Of a stretch of DNA of 64,000 nucleotides, positions 28,378 through 38,383 are shown one piece after another. Source of the DNA: Saccharomycodes ludwigii (lineage: Eukaryota > Ascomycota > Saccharomycetes > Saccharomycodales > Saccharomycodaceae); assembly GCF_020623625.1 (NCBI RefSeq), contig NC_060202.1, forward strand, positions 1,491,501 to 1,555,500. Reading direction: 5' to 3'. The position numbers and the translations under genes are program-made. Numbering within the stretch: the stretch's first letter is position 1; every line of letters starts with the position of its first letter. The notes under the pieces are model-generated. The model did not search any database. It was not told the DNA's origin and saw nothing but the letters and a program-made list of their open reading frames with translations.

Positions 28378-30237
28378 CTATAGTTTTAATTGTACCTTTA
28401 TATAATAAGTAACCAAAAATGGTAAACTAACAACTAGCAATGGATATTGTAATAACAAGAAAAATGAAACACAATCCATTTGAGTTGTATCGGTTGCATT
28501 TAATGGTGTATAGCTTGCAGTAAAATAAATAATAGTAGTCATTGAAGGTAAAGCCCAATCAATGACAATGACAAATAATAGCATTTTATCATCAATGATA
28601 TTCAACCAGCCTGCTTTAATCAATCTTTCACACCATAATACACCAAAAATTGGCATTATACATTGTCTTAGAAAAACTAAAACCACCGCAGATTTCCAAA
28701 ACCCTGGATACAAGTCTTTGATTTCTAAGCTACCTAGCGTACCACCCAATAATAATAACCCAAATGGAACTGAAGCCGCGCCTACATAACTGGTAAAATC
28801 CATAAAAAAGTTTAATGCTGGTTCTTCATCAGGAGCTTGACGAATACGAGGAGCATCGGCCGCTGTAACAAATAAGGCCTTGACCCAAGGAATAAAACAA
28901 ATTATTAATGCAAGTATAACTGCTATACTACATGGACGTAGACAATTTTTCAAAAAAAAAAGAAAAAAGTTTAAAATTTTAAAATTTTTCATAAAATTAG
29001 GTATAATCTTGGACTTCCCCGAAGCTTCTATATCTTTTTTTCTGACAGCTGCATCTTGTGTAACCATTCTGGCTAAATGGGAGGACATAACTTTCTGTAG
29101 TTTGTTAGATGCTACTGAATCTGATGATTTTGTGTTATTGTTATCGGTTGCATCGCCATCATTTGGGTCCAAATTGGACACATTGTTGCCATCTTCATCT
29201 AAATCATTTCCAAATTGGTCAACTCTTGAATAATGTCTAATTAATGCGTCCATACCTGTGGGATTAGGTATCTTCGTAGACGATGGAGTAACAGAAGATG
29301 TGTGTGACAGAGTAGACAATGATCTACGACGCATAATAGCATTAGTATTATTATCTTTCGAAGTGTACTGTACAGGATCTTTTGATCTTTTATTTGCATT
29401 TTTGGTATTTTTATTACTGCCTTGTATTAATTTTTCAGCTGGTTGTGTAACTTTGTTGTTTTTGGTATCAGGAATATTGTCATTTGGTTTTAAATTTGGA
29501 GTACTTGAATCTATAGAACTTATCGTTGACTCCAATGACTCTACGTCAGGAGTAGGTATTGGCAAAGAAGAAGAGTTTGAGCTATCTTCTTTTGCGTTAT
29601 GAAGATTAGTGGTAGTATCATTGATCTTGCTTGAACTTGAATTTTTACTACTGGAATCATCATTGGCTATTTCCTTTGATGAACTATTTTCTACGTCAGA
29701 ATAATCTGCACTTTCTTCATCTTTGTAGTTGAAATCCATTTCAATTAATAAAAAGCCACCAAGATTAAATACACAAATCATCCACATTGCCATAAAAATA
29801 ATAACACAAGCAACACCTTTCTCACCCTCTGCTTCTGTAAAAATTAACCCAGTGTCCATAGTTTGTAGATAAGCAATTGGTAAATCACTAATATTGGGGA
29901 ACATACCTCCTGCTAGAATCCCACCATACCATTTTTTGGGGACGGGTAATAAACAACGAACAACCCAAGCAAAAAATAAGCCAGTGCCAAAGATTAGGAT
30001 AGATGATAGACATATAATACCTACATCTTTAATGTCTTTGTCTTCTATGTTAGCTACGATTTTATTAAAGGATAAACATGGTAATAAAACAATAAGAACA
30101 ATCTGTGAAATAATTTTTGTTGCCTCTGCAGTTAAAATATTGGCTTTGGCTAGTATAAACCCTGTGCCCATAATTAAATAAATTTTTATAATGGGTTTTA
30201 CTGAAGACCATATAACTTTTCCTATTTTAATTGTCAT
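28378..30237 (-). CDS. ECM3: Ecm3-like auxin-efflux-carrier family protein
   Basis: The 619-residue membrane protein belongs to the auxin efflux carrier (PIN-like) family. It is the single counterpart of S. cerevisiae YOR092W (ECM3) and YNL095C (about 613 and 642 residues). The N-terminal half has about five hydrophobic segments (residues 10-165, including GGILAGGMFPNISDLPIAYLQTM). A long cytosolic Ser/Asn-rich loop follows at about 170-420, then a second membrane half with FGLLLLGGTLGS and DWALPSMTTIIYF. In S. cerevisiae the proteins are in the ER and of unknown transport substrate; Ecm3 mutants show cell-wall phenotypes. Divergent with APP1. Confidence 0.88.
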   Translation of the reverse strand: MTIKIGKVIWSSVKPIIKIYLIMGTGFILAKANILTAEATKIISQIVLIVLLPCLSFNKIVANIEDKDIKDVGIICLSSILIFGTGLFFAWVVRCLLPVPKKWYGGILAGGMFPNISDLPIAYLQTMDTGLIFTEAEGEKGVACVIIFMAMWMICVFNLGGFLLIEMDFNYKDEESADYSDVENSSSKEIANDDSSSKNSSSSKINDTTTNLHNAKEDSSNSSSLPIPTPDVESLESTISSIDSSTPNLKPNDNIPDTKNNKVTQPAEKLIQGSNKNTKNANKRSKDPVQYTSKDNNTNAIMRRRSLSTLSHTSSVTPSSTKIPNPTGMDALIRHYSRVDQFGNDLDEDGNNVSNLDPNDGDATDNNNTKSSDSVASNKLQKVMSSHLARMVTQDAAVRKKDIEASGKSKIIPNFMKNFKILNFFLFFLKNCLRPCSIAVILALIICFIPWVKALFVTAADAPRIRQAPDEEPALNFFMDFTSYVGAASVPFGLLLLGGTLGSLEIKDLYPGFWKSAVVLVFLRQCIMPIFGVLWCERLIKAGWLNIIDDKMLLFVIVIDWALPSMTTIIYFTASYTPLNATDTTQMDCVSFFLLLQYPLLVVSLPFLVTYYIKVQLKL

Positions 30238-31304
30238 TTGTGATGGTTATGTTTGGTCAATTGTTCTGGTATATTTTTTTTATTAAACTTTTGCTTAGTA
30301 CCTGGCTATGAGATTCGAGTTATGTAGTTCTAGTGGCGTAAGCCAAGCAAATTGTAATTTTTTCCTTTTTTATAAGTTTATATGCTTATTAAAATAGATG
30401 ATAATGAAGATGATGATGATGATGATGATAATAGTAATAGCAATATTGATTATGACCCATCCACGCTTTTTGTTTTTTCTACCCACGCTTTTGCTTCGTT
30501 CTATATATGTGCACCCGTACACTTGACGACACCCACAATGATTAAGCTGATTGGATAATTATTATGAGTAATATTTTAAAGCACTTTTTTTTTTGTTTTT
30601 TTTTTGTTCTTTCCTCAGCCAATAATAACAATAATAAACGGTTGTCATTGATAGTGAATAAATCTTCTGCATAAACTTCACGGCACTAAAATCTTATTTA
30701 TTCTATCAGGTTTTATTGATAATTTGGTAATAAAAGTGTATTTAAATAGTACCAATGTTTTCTACGGTCAAATCTATATCAATTTATATCTTAATTTTTA
30801 TTTTATTTTATTTTTTTTCTTCGAATTTAGATTATCAAGTCTTAACCTCGATTATAAATAAGCATATAAGAAGGACAATATAAAAAATATACTTATAATC
30901 GCTATTTTTCACTTTTTGTTGGTCATGAAATCTGAATCGCTCTATCTACCAATCTTATATTACCGACGGACAGGGTATAACATTCCCGGATAACAGATAA
31001 AATATCTTTTATTCCATTTTTATAAACGAATCTTACCCAGTCAAAAAAAAAAAAAAAATTTAAAAAAAAATTAAAAAAAAAAAGATGTATGTTTTTTCCT
31101 TTATTTTTAATTTTTTTTTTTTTTTTTTTTTTTTCTATTGAACCATTGTAAGTTCTTATTTCTTCTATAATATATTATACTAACGTATGATAGGTAAGAT
31201 ATAATACAAAAAAGTAAAAAAAAAAAAAAATAAAGGTGGTACAAAAAAGTTAAAAAAACAAAACAAAAAAAGTTTACAATATTGAAAAATTAGGCATTTC
31301 AAAA
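30238..31304. promoter_or_regulatory. Divergent promoter region ECM3/APP1
   Basis: This 1067-base region holds a (GAT)n stretch at about 30407-30427, a Rap1-consensus site at 30511-30523, several T and A runs, and intron-like signals near APP1: GTATGT at 31087-31092, TACTAAC at 31178-31184 and TAG ending at 31193. No protein gene is seen. Confidence 0.45.
30511..30523 (+). promoter_or_regulatory. Rap1-type site
   Basis: GCACCCGTACACT matches the degenerate Rap1 consensus RMACCCRNNCAYY at all fixed positions. It lies between ECM3 (274 bases from its start) and APP1. Consensus match only. Confidence 0.35.
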
Positions 31305-34160
31305 TTGTTGTCATTTATAAAAGGTAGAACCTTAAAGATTGTTAACACTACTAGTATTGGTGTTACCGCTGTTGTTGCTACAAACCTTAGTAGATCCCTC
31401 CTTTCAACTTCCAAGCCCATTATAAGTTATAGGGGCTACTTTAATACTAATAAATCCATTTCCCCTCCTTTTCCATATTCGTCTAGGAAGTTTATAGTTA
31501 GCAACAAAAATCCAACATTACCTCACAATTTTCATCAGCAAAGATTTATTTCATTAAACAGTTTTATTAACATTTTAAATAGAATTAAACTAAAGTATAA
31601 ATTTAAGTGGAGTAGAAAAAAAAACATAAATTTTCCTGAAACACCAGAACAAAAACCTAGAGGGAGTGTCACTATTGGAAAACAGACAAAAAAAAGGAAA
31701 TTATCCTTTATATTGAATATCCTAAAGTATCGGAGCAAAAGAAAGAGACAAGCATTAAGAAACCTCGCATTTTTTTGGAAACCTAATAATATGACCTATG
31801 ACTATAATGGAAATTCTAAAAGGAAAAGAATATACAATATTATGAAAAATACAAAGGATGCATACTTACCTACCATTACATCTAGTTTCAACCAGTTAAG
31901 ATCAGAGGCTTCAAGTTCTATGAAATATTATTATAACAACAGTGTTAGCAATGTTTATGATCAAAGTAACCAACAAGAATATCAGCATCAAAACGCAGAA
32001 AATACTAAAGAGTTTTTAAACAATGCAAAAATAGTAATATACCCGATATATAGTACGTTTAACTCTGTCGAAAACCTATATCTAACTCATGTCAAGGGGA
32101 ACATATACTTACCAGGCGTCATGAATAGAAAAAATAGATTAATTTATTCGTTGTGTAAACAGCTGATGAGGAAACCTACAAATTCTGACACTTTAACTAC
32201 ACTAATCGAAAATCAAGAAATTAGTCGTAATGGTAGCATGCATCATAATGATATTGACGATACTGCTTCAGTTGCATCGTCCGCATTTCCTTCGTCATTA
32301 GCATCATCGCCCTCCTCCTCCTCCTCCCCCTCTTCTTCTTCTTCTTCTTCTTCTTCTCCTGATCTTAGCTCGGTAATATCATCAAAAAATACAAATACTA
32401 GCGAAAACAGTAATAAAATATTTGATTCCAGGATTTCAGGGTTTTTGTCCAAGGGAGTTAATAATTGTCAAATTTCACTGTACGTAGATAATCAATTATA
32501 TGCTAATCTGAAAAGTGATGAGTTAGGTAATTTTGAATGCCTACTAACAACTATCAAGATGCCGAATAATGTTACATGCAAATGTCTTCTCAACAGCAAT
32601 ATATCTAACTCTATCAATGTCGTTCACTATTCAGAAAGTGCTATTAGCGTAATAAGCGATATTGATGATACTATAAAGCATACTGGTGTTGTAGGAGACA
32701 AACGATCTTTAATCTGTAACACATTTCAAAATGATTACTCTCAGTGGTTAATTCCATCGGTTTCTAAATGGTACGGCCTGTTGTCTCATAATTATAGCAT
32801 AGAGTTTTTTTACGTTTCAAATTCTCCAATCCAATTATACCCATTTTTACAAGAGTTTATATCACAATTCTACCCCAGTGGGGTAATATTTTTAAAAGAA
32901 TATTTTCAAGGTAACTTATTGAGTAATATTATGGTTTCTTCAGCTAAAAGGAAGTTAGGGTTCATAGCTAAGGTTATTAGAGATTATCCCTCAAAGAAAT
33001 TTATTTTAATTGGTGATTCTGGTGAAAAAGATTTGGAGGCTTATATAACAACTGCAATTATGTTCCCCAAACAGGTATTAGCCATATACATTAGAAGTGT
33101 TCCAGGTTCATTGAGTGATTTAGATAATAATGATGAAATAATTAGACAAAATTTGAATGATATGATCGAAAAACATTATTTAAACATTACTCAAGAACAT
33201 GATTCTTCTGCAACTTGTCATAATGTAAATGAACATATTACCTTATCGTCACCTCCATTGAGTAATCATAGAAATAACAGCCCTGAGGTCATACCGGATT
33301 TAATAACCTTCGATGATGATTGCCATGATGAAAATACAACGGTTGACACCATAAAATCAACATCGTCATCTTATTCTTCTTCTTCTTCTTCTTCTCCGCC
33401 AAGGAAACCATTTAAAAAGAAGAATTTATTAACTCCAGAAATTGAGGAAGAAATAAAAAGATCACAAACACCTTCAACCGCGGGTTCAATATCTACAATA
33501 ACTAGTGTACCAGGCGCGGCATCAACTATTACTGGGGATAATAGCAGTGATAGTTGCAGTAGAGCTTTAATGGAAAAGAAAAAACCGCCTGTTCCACGTA
33601 AAAGCAACGCTGTTAATGCTGCATATTCTAGAGCAATTTTAGATGGTTCGACAAAAGCAACACCCATAACACCTGTCTTGAAAACTACGGCATCAAGGCC
33701 CCCACCACCGCCTGTACCTCCACGTAAAACAGTCAATAGTTGTAAAAGTACTAGTACAAACATAGCTAAAGATGTGCAAAATAATCACATTGCAGCATCA
33801 AATAGCTCATACGCCAATGATCAAGATGGTGGAAATAAAAATACAAGAGAATTTGAGGATGAGGATGAGGATGATTATTGTTATTATACACCATCATCTC
33901 AAAATGATTATGGTTCTTATGAAACTTTTATGGATAAAAGGGCTGATATGTGGAGGAGGAGGGTGGAGCACGCCATTACTCAACTATCCACTGTGGCCTT
34001 CAGAAACGGTACTCAAAATAAAATAAGATTAAAATTTTTCAAGGATGATTGTTTGCAAGATAGTATTGATGTCATAGAAGAAGCATCTGGTGATAAATGT
34101 GGCAATGATGACCAAGTCAATGTTAATAAAGATAACATGGAACCACCAAGTTTGATATGA
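31305..34160 (+). CDS. APP1: Phosphatidate phosphatase App1, with AUG-less N-terminal extension
   Basis: The frame encodes the Mg2+-dependent phosphatidate phosphatase App1 (YNL094W, 587 residues), which makes diacylglycerol at actin patches. The conserved part starts near RIYNIMKNTKDAYLPTITSSF and includes the HAD catalytic motif DIDDTIKHTG, FFYVSNSPIQLYPFLQEF and FILIGDSGEKDLEAY. The tail has SH3-ligand-like proline motifs (KKPPVPRKS, PPPPPVPPRK). The first in-frame ATG is at 31791 (789 residues). The frame, however, stays open upstream for a further 179 codons, to the stop at 31251. From TTG 31305 the extension is Lys/Arg/Ser-rich with almost no acidic residues. Its true start may be non-AUG or made by splicing; I give the longer extent. 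Confidence 0.88.
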   Translation: MLSFIKGRTLKIVNTTSIGVTAVVATNLSRSLLSTSKPIISYRGYFNTNKSISPPFPYSSRKFIVSNKNPTLPHNFHQQRFISLNSFINILNRIKLKYKFKWSRKKNINFPETPEQKPRGSVTIGKQTKKRKLSFILNILKYRSKRKRQALRNLAFFWKPNNMTYDYNGNSKRKRIYNIMKNTKDAYLPTITSSFNQLRSEASSSMKYYYNNSVSNVYDQSNQQEYQHQNAENTKEFLNNAKIVIYPIYSTFNSVENLYLTHVKGNIYLPGVMNRKNRLIYSLCKQLMRKPTNSDTLTTLIENQEISRNGSMHHNDIDDTASVASSAFPSSLASSPSSSSSPSSSSSSSSSPDLSSVISSKNTNTSENSNKIFDSRISGFLSKGVNNCQISLYVDNQLYANLKSDELGNFECLLTTIKMPNNVTCKCLLNSNISNSINVVHYSESAISVISDIDDTIKHTGVVGDKRSLICNTFQNDYSQWLIPSVSKWYGLLSHNYSIEFFYVSNSPIQLYPFLQEFISQFYPSGVIFLKEYFQGNLLSNIMVSSAKRKLGFIAKVIRDYPSKKFILIGDSGEKDLEAYITTAIMFPKQVLAIYIRSVPGSLSDLDNNDEIIRQNLNDMIEKHYLNITQEHDSSATCHNVNEHITLSSPPLSNHRNNSPEVIPDLITFDDDCHDENTTVDTIKSTSSSYSSSSSSSPPRKPFKKKNLLTPEIEEEIKRSQTPSTAGSISTITSVPGAASTITGDNSSDSCSRALMEKKKPPVPRKSNAVNAAYSRAILDGSTKATPITPVLKTTASRPPPPPVPPRKTVNSCKSTSTNIAKDVQNNHIAASNSSYANDQDGGNKNTREFEDEDEDDYCYYTPSSQNDYGSYETFMDKRADMWRRRVEHAITQLSTVAFRNGTQNKIRLKFFKDDCLQDSIDVIEEASGDKCGNDDQVNVNKDNMEPPSLI

Positions 34161-34370
34161 AAGGGTGAAAGTCTTGTACTACAGTTCTTCCCCTTCCCTC
34201 CAATCTTTTTTTTTTTTGAAAAAAAGAAAAAAAAAAAAAGAAAAAGTTTATTATATTTTATATATAGGTATAGAAGCATACTTATATTTATATATTAATA
34301 TTATTATACATAATGCATTCCAGTTATGGCTACAATCTAAATGATCATTATAGTTATTATATATTTGCTT
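34161..34370. other. Convergent spacer APP1/TMA46
   Basis: This 210-base spacer between stop codons holds T and A runs around 34207-34242 and AT-rich sequence. No gene is seen. Confidence 0.4.
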
Positions 34371-35384
34371 CTAAAATACTGGATTATCACCATCACCATA
34401 ATCTTTAATATGCTCGTTTGCTTCTTTTAGTCTTTCTTGCTCGATAACTTCTTGCATTTCAGACATATCCCAAGCAGTACCATTAGTACCATCATCATAA
34501 GTGGCTTCTTCTTCATCAGCCCATGTTTTGTTTTCAGCATAATGTTTTTGAATTATTTCACGTCCGGTCAATTTCTGCTTACCATTGGCCATTCGCCTAA
34601 CGGTATTTTCTGCATTAATTTTTGCAATATCATGTGTTTTTTTCCATTCGGCAAAATTGGCCTTAGTAATTGGGGTTAGTTTAGATTTATCCAATTTATT
34701 TCTCTCTGTTTCTAAAAATTCTTCCAACGTAATCTTTGGTTGGTTTTCTAAAGCTTCCCTTTCTAATCTCTGTTGCTCTTTGGTTTTCAATACAAAACCC
34801 TCAGGAAGAGCGTGTTTATACATACATTTATCACCGCCGTTTGGACAAACCCAAAACCAACCATACTTTCCATTTTCGACAGCTTCCAAAAAAAATTTAC
34901 AAACTTTATCTGTAGTAGTTCTTGGATTCCCATGTTTAGATAAAATAACACTTCTTAATTTTTCCTCATCCCACTTATCCATAGTATCTTCTAATTTTCT
35001 AGTGTCCTGGTATAAATCTTTCTTTTCCATTCTACGACCTACGGTTAAATCATGGCTAAATTTACAACGAGCACCCTTATTACAATTTCCCAATTTAAAC
35101 AAAGCACAAACAACAGTTTTTGGATCTACACCAGCCCTAACTCTTTGGTCTATTACTGGGTTAAACAATGCTTTTTTTTCAGCTTCCATAGCCTCCTTTA
35201 GTTTTTTTTCCTCTAATTTCTTTCTCTTTAGTTCTTCTTTCTTTGGATCTCCACTTTGTGCATTAACTTGTTTAATGTAATTTTGAACTCTCTTGGATTT
35301 ATTCTTATTTTTCATACCAAAAGTTTTGTCCACATTATCCTTTTTTCTGCCCTCTTTGGCATTAGCATTTCTCTTTGGTGGCAT
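34371..35384 (-). CDS. TMA46: Ribosome-associated CCCH zinc-finger protein Tma46
   Basis: The 337-residue product is the ZC3H15/DFRP1-type protein Tma46 (YOR091W, 345 residues), partner of the DRG GTPase Rbg1 on ribosomes. A Lys-rich N terminus ([16 protein letters not shown]) leads to two CCCH fingers: Cys93-Cys101-Cys107-His111, and a wide finger Cys162-Cys180-Cys187-His191 containing [17 protein letters not shown]. The C-terminal half carries the DRG-binding-type region with [20 protein letters not shown]. It is highly conserved and complete. Confidence 0.94.
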   Translation of the reverse strand: MPPKRNANAKEGRKKDNVDKTFGMKNKNKSKRVQNYIKQVNAQSGDPKKEELKRKKLEEKKLKEAMEAEKKALFNPVIDQRVRAGVDPKTVVCALFKLGNCNKGARCKFSHDLTVGRRMEKKDLYQDTRKLEDTMDKWDEEKLRSVILSKHGNPRTTTDKVCKFFLEAVENGKYGWFWVCPNGGDKCMYKHALPEGFVLKTKEQQRLEREALENQPKITLEEFLETERNKLDKSKLTPITKANFAEWKKTHDIAKINAENTVRRMANGKQKLTGREIIQKHYAENKTWADEEEATYDDGTNGTAWDMSEMQEVIEQERLKEANEHIKDYGDGDNPVF

Positions 35385-36005
35385 TATTGGATACGTATTA
35401 ACACTGTTTTTTTTTTTGTTTTTTTTTTTTTCCTTTTCCCTTTCTAAAGTCTTTTACTGTCTAGGATATAAATTAAAAAAAAAAAGAAAAAAAAAAAAAA
35501 AAAATTAGAGTTATAAGCAATAAACAGTATATTATTTTAGTACCAAAAATTCATCGTGAAAAACAGCAAGATTCTAAAAAGAGGAAAGACGAAAAATTTG
35601 TTTTTCTTGAAAAAAAAAAAAAAAGAAAAAAGAAAAAAGAAAAGAAAGGAGAAAAAGTTTTTTTTTTCGCACATCGGATTAATCCTTGTTCGTACTTTTT
35701 GATATTTGAAATATTTAAATAAAAAAAAAATAAAAAAAATCAATGATCTTTAATTAACCTTTTTTTTTTTTTTTTTTTTTCCTTTGGTCCTTCACACATT
35801 GCCCTCTTCCCCACCATTTCCCCTTACACAAGTTTTAATTTCTTTTGCTATTCTTGATTATTTAACATGTCCAAAAAAAAAAAAAAAAAAAAGAAAAAGC
35901 ACAGACTTACTAAACAAACACATTTAACTTTGAAAACATACAATTTTTAATTCAACTCTACTTCCTAGGTAATAAAAACTTAAGAAGGATCACTAATAAT
36001 ATTCA
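35385..36005. promoter_or_regulatory. Divergent promoter region TMA46/PTC5
   Basis: This 621-base region is nearly all A/T with runs at 35474-35503, 35610-35640, 35760-35780 and 35874-35891. A less AT-rich block lies at 35781-35835. No RNA gene or clear factor site was recognised. Confidence 0.4.
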
Positions 36006-37802
36006 ATGGGACAATCAAGAATTATTGTAAAAAGAGCAGTTACAGAATTGGTTTCTAGAAGTAATGCTGCTACTAAGAATCAGACTCTAGCTCTTAAAAG
36101 AAAAGCTTTAGACACCTATAAAAAATTTTATTATAGTACTGCAAGTGCCAAAAATTCTACTACAAATAAATGTCACGGAAACACTAATGGTAGCACTACC
36201 AGTAAAAATCTCACAAAAATTGCTTATGCGGCTGCCTCTACTTTTGTTGCCTGCTATTACATGTATTATGGTTCATTTAATAACAATACCTTTTTTATTA
36301 GGTCTGATAGTAATACTGGAGAGGTAAGAAATTATTCTACCACTACTGTTAATAATAAACAACCGTTGTCTCCATCTACATCAACTTTTAACGGTAATAT
36401 CGATAATGGTACAATTACAAAAGCTGGTATAGAGCGTACGAAATCGTACTCAACTGATACAATACCTATATTATCACCAGATGAGGTAGAAAAGGTCTTG
36501 CATGCTAATGAATATAGTTATTTAGTGGATCGCAATGGAAGTAAAATTTTTAGATTTGATGTTTCTCAATTGCCATCCAATAATCCAATAGAAGATAATC
36601 ATGTTGAACAAATCTTGGCCATTCCATCCACAAAAGATGATATATGGTTTTTTGGCATTTTTGATGGACATTCAGGCCCATTTACTAGTGCTAAGTTAGC
36701 CAAAGATATTGTACCATATGTAACGCATTATTTAAGAGAAAATTTAGGGTCCGATGCCCCCAATTTTGAAAATGACTTGTTGGTAGAGACCGCTTTAAAG
36801 GGTGCATTTTTATCCTTGGATAACGATATCGTACTTAACGGTTTTAAGGAGCTTTTCAATCAACCTTCAAAACGAACCCTACTAGAAAAAACTATGCCGG
36901 CCGTATCTGGCGCATGTTGTTTATTAAGTATGTATGACACTTTGAGCTCTACTCTAAGGGTGGCTTTAGCTGGTGATTCAAGAGCATTATTGGTATCGTC
37001 AGTGGAATCAGAAAACAACAACGACGCTGCTTGGAAAGTTAAATCGTTAACTATAGATCAAACAGGTGATAATATCGAAGAAATAGAGAGGATTAGATCT
37101 GAGCATCCTGAAGATGAATTTAAAACATGTATAAGGAATGGGCGTATTTTAGGCTCGTTACAGCCTTCTCGTGCCTTTGGTGATTATAGATATAAGATTG
37201 ATGGTATTGATAACAGGAAAATAAGTGATTTACCATCGGAGGTTAAAATGTTTTTAAGAGCACCGCCAAAGAATTTAAAAACGCCACCCTATGTCACTGC
37301 CGAACCTGTTGTTACTAGTGTTAAAATCGATCCATCCAAGGATAAATTTATGGTTATTGCTAGTGATGGGTTGTTTGAATTGTTAAGCAACGAGGAGATT
37401 GCCTCCCTGGTAATTAATTGGAAAGATAAAGCTGTAAATAAGCATTCTGTCGTTGATGTTTCTCCAGACCTTGAATCACAAAGACCACCTTTCAGATATA
37501 AGTCTTCCAAAACTGAATCTTCAGATGCAATTAATAATAATAGGCCTTTATTGCAAGATGAAAATATTGCTACCCATATAATTAGAAACGCATTAAGTTG
37601 TGGTGGTAAACAAGACTATGTAAATGCTTTTGTTAGTATTCCATCACCAATGAGTAGGTCGTACAGAGACGATTTAACTGTGACTGTTGTGTTTTTTGGT
37701 AAGGATGAAAAGCCAGAAGTTGGCAGTGCTGCTAATAAAAATACCGGTGGTGTTTATTTAAATGAAATTGGAACTACACCAATTGCAAAACCTAAGTTAT
37801 GA
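36006..37802 (+). CDS. PTC5: Mitochondrial PP2C phosphatase Ptc5
   Basis: The 598-residue protein matches Ptc5 (YOR090C, 572 residues), a PP2C-type Ser/Thr phosphatase that dephosphorylates the pyruvate dehydrogenase E1-alpha subunit. A basic, acid-poor presequence (about residues 1-55) is followed by a hydrophobic segment near 76-95. PP2C motifs: FFGIFDGHSGPFTSAKLA, LAGDSRALL, SRAFGDYRYK, IASDGLFELLSNEE and DDLTVTVVFFG, so the metal-binding aspartates are present. The C terminus ends PKL, a weak match to a peroxisomal PTS1. S. cerevisiae Ptc5 has been reported to carry both mitochondrial and peroxisomal signals, so this may matter. Confidence 0.93.
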   Translation: MGQSRIIVKRAVTELVSRSNAATKNQTLALKRKALDTYKKFYYSTASAKNSTTNKCHGNTNGSTTSKNLTKIAYAAASTFVACYYMYYGSFNNNTFFIRSDSNTGEVRNYSTTTVNNKQPLSPSTSTFNGNIDNGTITKAGIERTKSYSTDTIPILSPDEVEKVLHANEYSYLVDRNGSKIFRFDVSQLPSNNPIEDNHVEQILAIPSTKDDIWFFGIFDGHSGPFTSAKLAKDIVPYVTHYLRENLGSDAPNFENDLLVETALKGAFLSLDNDIVLNGFKELFNQPSKRTLLEKTMPAVSGACCLLSMYDTLSSTLRVALAGDSRALLVSSVESENNNDAAWKVKSLTIDQTGDNIEEIERIRSEHPEDEFKTCIRNGRILGSLQPSRAFGDYRYKIDGIDNRKISDLPSEVKMFLRAPPKNLKTPPYVTAEPVVTSVKIDPSKDKFMVIASDGLFELLSNEEIASLVINWKDKAVNKHSVVDVSPDLESQRPPFRYKSSKTESSDAINNNRPLLQDENIATHIIRNALSCGGKQDYVNAFVSIPSPMSRSYRDDLTVTVVFFGKDEKPEVGSAANKNTGGVYLNEIGTTPIAKPKL

Positions 37803-37832
37803 AAATATTGAACAAAAATTGTCTTTATGTAT

Positions 37833-37866
<34 letters not shown>

Positions 37867-38383
37867 AGCGTTTTATTTATTTATTTATTATGGATTGCTA
37901 GGTCAATCGATTTTGAACCTATTTAGCTTAATTCTTTTATATTGGTATGTGTATTCTATAAGATTTTTTAAATAGTACCTTAAAACAATGTCGATGTTAA
38001 TTAAATTATAAGTAGCTAATTTTTTCTTTTTGTTGTTGTTGTTGTAGGTACCCTCAAACGCTTTTAGCTTTATAAAAGTTTGGTTATTTTTTTTTTTTTT
38101 TCTTTCTTTTTATTTTTTCATTAGCGATAAGGCATTTACAAATCGCACAGTTAAAATATTCAAAGATTGTTGTTGTACTTTTCCTTTTTTAACGCCTTCC
38201 CCCTTTTTTTAATTTTGTCTTTAATAATAATATATTTTTTTTTTCTGAATTTTCTGAAAGAGTAATATAAAAAAAAAAAAAAAAAATGTTTTATGATTTT
38301 CCTGAATTCAAATAGGTCAATTTACTAAGAACAAGCACCACTTATAATAAAGAAAACTATATAGTCATAAACTTCCAAAAAGC
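37803..38383 (+). promoter_or_regulatory. PTC5 3' flank and Rab5 gene upstream region
   Basis: This 581-base spacer has a T28 run at 37839-37866, a (TTG)n stretch near 38031-38046, T runs around 38088-38113 and an A19 run near 38268-38286. Two short AUG frames occur in the last 100 bases. No gene is recognised. Confidence 0.4.

Noticed and set aside
31148-31193. 46-base intron using GTAAGT at 31148
   Set aside because: Shorter than usual yeast introns, and the GTATGT at 31087 is the better donor for the same branch site.
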